Shown here: positions 56,231 through 64,000 of the stretch, piece after piece
Position numbering within the stretch: the stretch's first letter is position 1
Layout of the letters: each line of letters begins with the position of its first letter
NCBI GenBank assembly: GCA_030015575.1
Contig: JASDDO010000024.1
Location: 223,220,996 to 223,284,995 of the forward strand
Direction of reading: 5' to 3'
DNA from: Agapanthus africanus
Lineage: Eukaryota > Streptophyta > Magnoliopsida > Asparagales > Amaryllidaceae
DNA length: 64,000 nt
Position numbers and translations under genes: made by a program
The notes under the pieces: model-generated
Database searches by the model: none
What the model saw: the letters and a program-made list of their open reading frames with translations, nothing else
What the model was told of the DNA's origin: nothing

Positions 56231-56552
56231 TCGACCGCTCTACATGGCTGGGTACTGCGATGATAAGAGGATAAATAAGATCCTCATCAATAATGGATCT
56301 TCGGTTAACCTTTTGAATGTAAAGGTACTTAAGCAGCTGTCTATGGATGTTCGATATCTCGGCCATGAAAAGATTACCATCTCTGGATTCGACTTGCGGC
56401 CTTCAAAGACGCTTGGGTCTATAGTATTGACACTGCGTTTCGGACAGCTCGTCACAGACGTAAAATTCCATGTCATTAGAAGCAAGACGTGCTATAGAGC
56501 TTTACTTGGTAGACCCTGGCTACACGAGCAATGCATCATCCCTTCTAAATAA
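56211..56552 (+). pseudogene. A2 aspartic protease remnant
   Basis: Retropepsin-type region: ILINNGSSVNLLNVKVLKQL at the active-site loop, ITISGFD, and the downstream CYRALLGRPWLHEQCIIPSK, followed by YHQCMKYFKDG. This is the standard TAT protease end. It would cleave the polyprotein. Confidence 0.8.
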
Positions 56553-56561
56553 TATCAGTGT

Positions 56562-57350
56562 ATGAAATATTTTAAGGATGGCCAAGAGCACACCATCACA
56601 GGAGAGCTCAACCCCTTCTCTATGAATGAAGTACGGAAATATGAAGATGCCAAGTACTTTATGTCGGACTTCGAAGATACTGAGAGGTGCGGCAAGTCAA
56701 AGAACAAACAGGTACAGGCGGCCACCATTCCGATTTTTGGAAGCGATTCTGAAGAAGAAAAAGAAGAGATGGTATTCACGAGTCAGCCTCCGAAAGAAAC
56801 CAATGAACCAAGTTCATCAACCCCCATTTCAGTCTTCAGCAGTGACTCGGAAGAAGAAATAGATGCAGTGTTCTCTACCCACCCGCAAGTGAAGATTCCT
56901 GATGAAACATACCGAGCTCTACATATTACGATGGTTCCGTCTTTCCACTACAAAGAACTCGATGCACTCAGTACCTATAGCGTGCAGGAGTTGGTAACTT
57001 TTCATGTTCCTCCTAGATATAGAGGAGAGAAGGAGATTTTCTTCTACAAATCGGAAGAGACCAAAGTGGAGAAAGAGATCTGGCATGGACTTGATTCGAA
57101 TCTCGACAGGTTTAAGCCCATCTGCATGCCGAGATACTTCACGTAAGGGTTAAAGGAATTCTTGAAGCATCAGGGAATACCATTCAAAAAAACTGTCCGT
57201 CGGGCTCAATATTACAAGAGGATCTGGGAAGTGACCGGGACTCGCCAAATCAAGACGAACGGAAAGATAGATACTATTGTCTTAGGATATGTACAACCTA
57301 AGAAGCGGGAGCGAACTCATAGCTGCTATTCCTTAAGCGAAGGATAAAAC
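56562..57350 (+). pseudogene. A2 protease-RT linker, acidic
   Basis: ~250 residues between protease and RT, rich in Glu/Ser, with the motif FGSDSEEE at ~56736, FSSDSEEE at ~56835 and, upstream in gag, FGSDSEEK at ~55744. Long linkers here are usual in TAT elements. The later part (PFKKTVRRAQYYKRIWEVTG) is basic. Function unknown. Confidence 0.6.
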
Positions 57351-57499
57351 ACTTGGCTGGTAGATGACGTGACTGAGCAAGAGGGAGATACCCCGCAAAG
57401 TGCTTCAACCCAACCATCAGAAGAGCCGATTGAGAAGCAGATGAAAGAAGTGATTCAAGAAATCGATGAGCTTGAAGAAGGTATAATGGCCCTATATGT

Positions 57500-57997
57500 A
57501 AAGGTCATGTGGTTGCCCCCAACTCTCTGAAACATATAGCTTTCTGCACACCGCTAGGCTTATTCTGTTATAAGGTGATATCCTTCGGCCTGAAGAATGC
57601 TGGAGCAACCAATCAAAGATCTATGATAAATATATTCAACGGCCTTATACATAATATCCTCGAATGTTACATCGAAGATTTGGCGGTCAAGAGCAAATCT
57701 CACGAAGAGCACTGGGAGCACTTAAGGATAGTCTTCAAATGCCTTCGGAAGTATAACCTGAATATGAACCCACTGAAATGTGCATTCGGAGTCTCTTCCA
57801 GCAAATTCTTGGGTTTTATAATCTGCCACCGAGGGATCGAGATCGACCCCTCCAAAATTAGGGCAATTACGGAAATACCCCCGCCAAGAAATCTGAAACA
57901 ACTGCGATCTCTCCAAGGAAAGCTCGCTTATATCCGACGGTTCATCGCCAAACTCTCTGAAAAGTATCGTCCGTACAGCCATCTAATGAAAAAATGA
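57500..57997 (+). pseudogene. A2 reverse transcriptase remnant
   Basis: Palm and thumb region: FCYKVISFGLKNAGAT, the active-site strand near CYIEDLAVKS, HLRIVFKCLRKYNLNMNPLK, FLGFIICHRGIEIDPSKIRA, LQGKLAYIRRFIAKLSE. Only the C-terminal part of RT is readable. Confidence 0.85.
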
Positions 57998-58033
57998 ACG
58001 CCCTTTATATGGGATCAAAAATGTCAGCAGGCA

Positions 58034-58530
58034 TTGGAGGAAATCAAGCGATACTTGCAGAATCCGCCAGTATTGGCCGCTCCGGTTAAGGGAAATCCCC
58101 TTATCGTATATACAACTGCCCTTGATGGTTCCCTAGGCGCGCTATGGGCACAAGAGAATGACCAAGGAAAGGAAAAGGTCTTGTACTATCTAAGTCGAGT
58201 CCTGCTGGGAGAAGAAAGCAACTACATCTCTATCGAGAAGAATTACCTGATACCGATTTTCGCGATAACAAAGCTCAAACACTACGCTATGGCTCATGAA
58301 GTGCACCTTATATCAAAGGTAGACCCTCTCAAGTATCTCGTGACAAAAGCGATACTGATAGGAAGGCTCGCCGAAAGGGCCTTTCTGTTGATAGAATTCA
58401 CGATCGTTTATCGCCCCCTCAAAGCAGTAAAGGGACATGCCATTGCCGACTTCCTCATCGAACTCCCAATCTCTACCGACTCTCTACTAAACTGTAAGCT
58501 GCCGGATGAATATGCGGTCAACACGGTCGA
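58034..58530 (+). pseudogene. A2 RNase H remnant
   Basis: LDGSLGALWAQEND, YYLSRVLLGEESNY, EKNYLIPIFAITKLKHY and VYRPLKAVKGHAIADFLIEL are the usual RNase H landmarks after plant Ty3 RT. Close to the A1 copy at 506-880. Confidence 0.85.
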
Positions 58531-58539
58531 AGAGAAAGA

Positions 58540-58634
58540 AGAAACAGAAAAGCCTCATTGGGAGTTGTACTTTGACGGAGCTTCCTCGATGAAAGGGCGA
58601 AAGAAGAATGTCCCGATAATCAGGGCAGGGATAG
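58540..58634 (+). pseudogene. A2 archaeal-type RNase H, left part
   Basis: HWELYFDGASSMKG is the opening of the second RNase H typical of TAT. The L1 solo LTR splits the domain after 58634; the right part is at 61431-61680. Confidence 0.8.
58630..58634 (+). repeat. Target duplication of L1 solo LTR, left
   Basis: GATAG, repeated at 61426-61430. Confidence 0.85.
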
Positions 58635-58876
58635 TGTCACGTCCCGCTTCCCAGTGTACGGTGACGGAGACATGGCAGGCAGGCGACGTATTTACTCAGA
58701 AATAAATATGTTAAGTGTAAATAAGCAATATATAAGATGCACAAGAAATTACAAGAGATATAAAATGAACAACAACTTTTATTAACATTCATCTTTACAA
58801 TACACTGCTTTGAAAAGGAAAGTACAATGATATAAAGCAATGCCTAAATAGTGGCATATGAAATGTACAAGGAAAG

Positions 58877-58990
58877 CTAGAAATCCTGCTGCTCGGTGAA
58901 CTGGTCCACATCCTCCTGGCTATACTCGATCTCGAGAGAGTCCGGTCCTCCTGACGAACATTCTAAATAAAGAAAAGACAAGAATGTCGT
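58877..58990 (-). CDS. LTR-embedded acidic small ORF (L1, diverged version)
   Basis: The C-terminal part reads LECSSGGPDSLEIEYSQEDV then DQFTEQQDF, in the same place as the frames at 2045-2302 and 2964-3218, and aligns to them without gaps over ~23 codons. The upstream part of the frame is not clearly conserved. Function unknown. Confidence 0.35.
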   Translation of the reverse strand, partial: TTFLSFLYLECSSGGPDSLEIEYSQEDVDQFTEQQDF

Positions 58991-61249
58991 CGGCGAACTA
59001 GCGCTCGGTAAGTCCCAAAAGAAAGAGAGGAATATAGAAAGTATTGAGAATCGAACTGTTAAGGTGTACGAGTATAAGATTGTTATTCTAACGTAGTTGT
59101 TTGTAGCTTGGTACGGAAGGTATTAGTGTATACGAGAAAAGTCCATCTTTCCCCGTGGACTATGGTAACATGTCGTACGAGGCCTCGTCAAAACCCATGG
59201 GACAACGGCACGAGAGTTCACCTAAGTGTCTTTCAGTGATCATCTCGTGCCACTTTTAATACATTCCGTACCAATCTACCCCTTTAACCCCGTAATATAT
59301 TGTATAGATTATAAGGCTTGCCGAGACCATGGATATAAGTTGTTCAAGTAATCATGTTCAGGATATAAGCTTGTAGTCATGTCAAGTTATAGCCATGGTT
59401 CGGTTAAGTCAAGTCTTGTATTCAGGTTTGATATTCAGGTTCAAGTATACATGTTAGAGTTTGGATTCATGTTTGAATTGGATTCTGGTTTGAGTTGAAT
59501 TCAAGTTTGATTTAGACTCAGACTTGAGTCAGACACTTATAACTGATTTGGATCCTGAATTAGGTTCGGGAGTTATCGGTAACTGCTGCACATGGACGGC
59601 AGGATTTGTGTCTTTTTCCAAGACAATTACCATTGATAATACCGTTAAGTTTTTCTACCTTAAATAGGCAAGCACTCACTTTCTCCGGCTCCCTGAGGCT
59701 CAAGAGAATTGATCCCGCTTAAACCTATATTTACTAAAGTCCTTAAATGTAATTTTATATAACTCGAGGGGGTTTTATGAAAAATATTTTTAAGATATAG
59801 TTCAAAATAATCTCGAGAAATTATTTATATTATTTAGGGTTTCCATGAATGTGATTTTTAGGGATTTGAGGTAATATAGTGATAATAGCTTAGCTTGGAT
59901 AGTTCATGGTATTTTACTGTAAATCTTGACTTTCGTTGGTATCTTGATGGTATTTTGATGAAACTTGTAATTCTTTCCTTTGAAAAATATAAGGTTATTA
60001 TATTTTGAAAATATATGGATTTTATAATATTTATATAATTATTAAAAATTAATTTTATTATTAGTAGAAAATTGCGTTTTTCTTAAATATCGTATTAAAA
60101 ACCTTTCGAGACCGAATGCTCCATGAGGAGGTCTGCATCTCGCTCTACTATCCCAAGAATGTGCGATAATCCGCACCATCCAATAGAGGGTCCCCTAAAA
60201 AGGGTTGTAGAGGTTTATTTGCAAAGGAATTTTAAAATACAATTCCAAAGAAAACTGTTTTTATAGTAGATGGTATTTTAATGAAATATTGTTTTCGTAA
60301 CTAAAAATACATTTGAAAAGTGTCGTGCTATGGAAACCATGTGTGTATGTGAGAGGTAGGTCGTTACCCCATGAGGTATTCTAAAGGTATAATTAAGCAA
60401 AACAATTAAATATGGTAGATACAAAGTTCATGGTATTTTAATGTGAAAGTTGATTTAAAGTTATGTTTCATGATATTTTTGAGTGAAAGTTTGTTCTAAA
60501 CATTAGTTTTATGTTAACAAGTAAGGTGTAGAAATATGAATGAGTAATGCTTAAGAAAAAGTATAATTTCTAAGATTTAGAATAAAATGTCGGTATTAAC
60601 TACACTTACCGACATGTTTTGAAAAAAGATTTTTAAAAAGGAGGAAGAGAGATTGGGGGGAATTACTAGCTAGTTATCCTAAGAAAAGATAGAAGTAGGG
60701 AGTATTGAATTTCGTGGCGTCGCGGGGTCGCTGGAACTTGCTTCGATCCTCGCCGGAAGTTGATCTCTTGCTAACTCCACTTGTACTCTTCTTGTACTTA
60801 AAAAATTTGAGAATTTTGGCTAAAATTTTCAGAATGAGGAAGAGCTAGAGCATGGGGTAGTATTTATAGTGTGGAATTAGGGTTTTGGAATTAAAAAGTT
60901 GAATTAAAATGTATTAAAAAGGTGATAAATGGGGAATTGAGGGGTCTCTGTTTGATTGCAGAGTAACCAAACAGTGCAGGGGAGTTAGGGATAGGGAAAA
61001 GGTCATGTGTGCAAAGCCCGGGCCTCGTTGCCTACGGGGGGACCGTTGGCGTCGGCCCTATTGATGTTTCCGCCAGTTGATTGGTGAGGGGAAGCCGGTG
61101 GATTGAAGACACGTGTACATATCCGTATTAATACCCTTTTGCACATGTTTATTTCTTCAGAATTTTCATTTTTATGTGCATTGCACGTGTAAACTGTTGG
61201 GCTTCCAAAAAAGTTTAAAAGAAAAATCAGAAAAAATATAATGTGTCTG

Positions 61250-61310
61250 ATGGGGTTCGAACACAGGGGCTACGTCACAGCAATGCAAGGCTTTACCAGT
61301 GAGCTACAAG
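61250..61310 (-). other. tRNA-like A/B box patch in L1 solo LTR
   Basis: On the minus strand, TAGCTCACTGGTAAAGC (61290-61306) and GTGTTCGAACCCC (61252-61264). Confidence 0.5.
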
Positions 61311-61425
61311 TTATTTCTTGCTGTTCTTAAACAAAAATTAACTTATAAATTGTACTCAGGCTTGTAAACTCCTTTCTGTACATTAAATTGAAAAAATTTC
61401 GTACAGTAAATTCAGAGTCGTTATA

Positions 61426-61430
61426 GATAG
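61426..61430 (+). repeat. Target duplication of L1 solo LTR, right
   Basis: GATAG, identical to 58630-58634. Confidence 0.85.
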
Positions 61431-61910
61431 GCATCATCTTTGTAACCCCTCAAGATGGAATAACCCGCTACGCCATTTCGTTGACGGAGCTTATGACCAA
61501 CAACGAAACCGAATATGAAGCGCTTATAGCCGGTCTCGAGATCGCGATCGATATAGGCATCGAGAATCTCCACGTATACGAGGAATCTCAGTTGATCATC
61601 ATGCAAGTCAATGGAGACTACAAAACATGCAAGCCAGAATTGATAATGTATGGCGAAAGGTACAACAACTGTTGACGCAGCTTCCTTCATATACATTGGA
61701 AAATGTGTCGCGGGCGGAAAACAGCAAGGCGGACGCGTTAGCCAAATTGGCCAAAGAATTGGCCGATGAAAACCTTAACGACGTAAGGATCATCATCCAA
61801 ATTCGCAATATCCTGGCTCTGGCAGAGATATCTTTAGAACCTCTAGCCGAAACAGTAGATGAAAATGTCCTTCAAGCGAAAGAAGTCGAAGAAGAAGATG
61901 ATTAGAGAGA
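61431..61910 (+). pseudogene. A2 archaeal-type RNase H, right part, and linker
   Basis: NNETEYEALIAGLEIAIDIG, YEESQLIIMQVNGDYKTCKP, then RAENSKADALAKLAKELADE. Matches A1 at 13790-14160. Confidence 0.85.
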
Positions 61911-62690
61911 AGTCTTTATAGACTACTTCAAATCTCAACGGATTCCTGAAGACGCGTTGCAAAGACATCAGCTCATGAAACGAGCCTTGTCGTTCGCCCT
62001 AATCGATAGAACTCTATAAAAAAAGGTCCTTCGACCATATATGGCTAAGAAGCCTAAGGCCGAAGGAAGCCAAAAAGGTCGTCCAAGGAATTCACGATGG
62101 AATCTATGGATCCCATCAAGCCGGTCCAAAGATGAAGTTGAAGATCAAAAGAATGGGTTACTAATGGCCCACGATGATCTAAGACTGCACCGACTATGCG
62201 AAGTGAAGCTACTCATGCCAAATACAGAGGGACTTCATACATCAGCACCCCAATCCGCTGCATCCGACCGTAGCCAGTTGGCTGTTCGAAATGTGGGGGA
62301 CCGATATAATAGGCCCCATTGAGCCGGCGTCATCCTGAAGACATCGGTTCATCCTGGCGACGACCGATTACTTCTCCAAATGGGCGAAGGAGATATCGCT
62401 GAGAGAAGTAAAGACAGAGAATATTCTCCATTTCTTCAAAACTCATGTCATATATTGGTTCGAAGTTCTATGGCTGATAGTCTCAGAAAACAGACCAGCA
62501 TATAGAAGCCACAAGATAAATCGCCTCGCCCAACAACATAAGATAGATTGGAGATATTCCTTCGTCTATAATCCCCGTGCTAACGGTTTAGCCGAAACTT
62601 TCAACAAGACACTAACTAAACTCATAAAGAAGATAATGTCCAAGAATAAAAAGGACTGACACGAAAGATTTCATGAAATTCTTTGGGCGT
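61911..62690 (+). pseudogene. A2 integrase zinc-binding and core remnant
   Basis: Parallel to A1 14280-15060 at the DNA level: DYFKSQRIPED, HQLMKRALSFAL, the DYFSKWAKEISLREVKTEN region near 62370-62430, and NGLAETFNKTLTKLIKK near 62580. Broken in several places. Confidence 0.8.
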
Positions 62691-62695
62691 ACCGA

Positions 62696-63145
62696 ATGAC
62701 GTTCAAGACAGCTACGAAGACGACACCTTATGCATTGGTGTTTGGAGCCAAAGTAGTGCTCTCGTTGGAAATCGAACTCCCCTCACTGCGGATGGCAGTT
62801 CAATGTGAACTTACGGACGAAGAGAATACCCATCTCCGGCTCGAAGAACTTGATGCTTTCGACGAGACCCGCCTTATCGCACAACAAAATCTGGAAGCTT
62901 ACAGGGCAAGGATGACACGATCATATGAGAGGTTAACCAAACCGAGAACATTCCTCCAAGACGAACGTGTACTGGTTGTCAAAAAGCCGATGATCCCTAA
63001 CCGTGCGAAACGTAGGAAGTTAAAGCCAAATTATGAAGGCCCGTATGTCATGGATAAGTTCTACCAAGATGGAGCTTACCTACTCATAGATATGCATGGA
63101 GAAAGACCGTTTCGGCGAATAAACGGACGATTTCTCAAGAAGTAA
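62696..63145 (+). pseudogene. A2 integrase C-terminal remnant
   Basis: 149 residues with MIPNRAKRRKLKPNYEGPYV, DKFYQDGAYLLIDMHGERPF and NGRFLKK. Close to A1 15066-15533. Confidence 0.85.
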
Positions 63146-63640
63146 TATGCTTGAAGAGCCGCAACTTGGGTCAATGATTGATGACGATGTCTATGTTTGC
63201 TTGCTATACTCCTGGGTCAATGCTTTGAAAGATCCACCGAATGATATGCACCCCTGTTATGTTTATATTAGACCACTATGTCCCTAAACTGGAATGATGG
63301 ACCGAAATGTCCCTAAACTAATATGTTGTTGTACGGCATAGAACATATAACTAGTCGTATGCAATCCACGGGCACAAACGATCTATGCCTCGAATATGTT
63401 CTTCATGACTCCCTTAGACCGCGATGTCCCTAAACTAACATGTTGCCCTACAGACTCCTTGAGATCCATGTTGCACCTAAAGTCCCACCGGTTATGAAGC
63501 TCCACCGTGACGCAGTCCCCCAAAAAGATGTTATGCCTATGACTGATCTCCATATTGATCACCGTAGACAATCCACAGGCATAAACGATCCATATCTCGT
63601 CCAAGTCCTACTGGCAAGCGATGTTGGGTTACCCGCAAAG
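63146..63640 (+). repeat. A2 3' region: array P units and S1 copies
   Basis: Two or three array-P units (63270-63320, ATGGACCGAAATGTCCCTAA), then S1 copy e (63327-63373, TACGGC with GTCGTA) and S1 copy f (63535-63580, CTATG with CGTAG). Non-coding. Confidence 0.65.
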
Positions 63641-64000
63641 AAGCTACATCAAAGAGTTAAAAAAGAGAGTATGTCCACAAGCAAATGGGCACGGATGAAA
63701 ACCCGAAAGGGCTCCATGAATAAAAACAGCAGGACTACCGACGAGCTTGTGAAAACCCGAAAGGGCGCAAACTCGTTGAAAGAAAAGAAAGATGCACTTG
63801 CAAAGTCCTCTCAACTTTGTAAGGAGAAAACACCTGCATGAGATCTTTACGACTTATAAAGGAGCAACACACTAAGGAATCCCCACGATTCCTAAGAAGA
63901 AAATACACTTGCGAGATCCTTTCGACTCGTAAGGAGAAATACCTCTATAAGACCCTCACGGCTTGTAGAATTGAAAAGCCTTAAGTTACAGGGATCTAAG
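63640..64000 (+). repeat. H1 serial hairpin array, copy 5
   Basis: Same cycle as 17640-18370, including the flanking ATGAAAACCCGAAAGGGC(T) phrase. Stems include CTTGCAAAGT/AACTTTGTAAG, CTTGCGAG/CTCGTAAG and CTATAAG/CTTGTAG, and the window ends within the GCCTTAAG module. Confidence 0.7.

Larger units (their letters stand above)
58635..61425 (-). mobile_element. L1 solo LTR (2.79 kb)
   Basis: A complete LTR (TGTCACGTCCCGCTTCCCAG at left, CGTTATA at right on the + strand) with GATAG on both sides and no interior. It is therefore a solo LTR left by recombination between the two LTRs of a full insertion. Read on the minus strand it carries a tRNA-like patch and the acidic small frame. It is the longest L1 LTR here and the reference for the truncated copies. 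Confidence 0.92.
54152..63145 (+). mobile_element. TAT element A2: gag to integrase, with solo LTR inside
   Basis: Domain order gag, protease, acidic linker, RT, RNase H, archaeal-type RNase H, integrase with GPY/F end and no chromodomain. The double RNase H places it in the TAT lineage. The 5' end (LTR, leader, start of gag) is replaced by the L3 LTR. Array-bearing 3' sequence follows pol. A fossil with roughly ten or more breaks, plus the L1 solo LTR at 58635-61425. Confidence 0.9.

Overview
This window is flowering-plant nuclear DNA made almost entirely of nested LTR retrotransposons. The evidence is Ty3/gypsy gag and pol pieces of the plant TAT and chromovirus-like types, 3-6 kb LTRs, primer sites for plant tRNA-Met and tRNA-Ile, TA and CT microsatellites, and high AT outside the GC-rich arrays. 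I see no host protein gene and no intact RNA gene. No species can be named from it.

Layout. The host layer is a TAT-lineage Ty3 element (A1) whose pol appears at 465-934 and 13677-15536. An L1-family LTR lies at 1-464, and a pol-less L1 element fills 935-13676. That L1 element carries a reverse-strand element, L2 (2691-9569), which is almost nothing but two LTRs. From 15537 to 38193 comes a long non-coding stretch of TAT-type 3' and leader sequence. It holds satellite-like arrays (21, 131, 137 and 56 bp periods), promoters and very many short hairpins. It is interrupted by an L3 LTR fragment (15943-17515) and by L5 (24550-34672), a structurally complete non-autonomous element with a GATCC target duplication.

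38194-49176 is a reverse-strand element, L4, with a tRNA-Met primer site, a polypurine tract and one very long LTR. 49466-54151 is the 3' end and LTR of an L3 element. 54152-63145 is a second TAT element (A2: gag, protease, RT, RNase H, archaeal-type RNase H, integrase). A solo L1 LTR splits its second RNase H, with GATAG target duplication. 63146-64000 returns to the TAT 3' arrays.

Most interesting. (1) The TAT non-coding DNA is built of serial hairpins whose stems change sequence from unit to unit while staying self-complementary. Two larger dispersed blocks (S1 and S2) show compensatory base changes, which suggests selected RNA structure. (2) L1 and L2 LTRs carry a short acidic reading frame whose last ~23 codons align without gaps across three diverged versions. 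(3) The same LTRs carry tRNA-like A and B boxes near their 5' ends, and L2 is primed by tRNA-Ile instead of tRNA-Met. All elements are treated as fossils; only L5 looks structurally whole.
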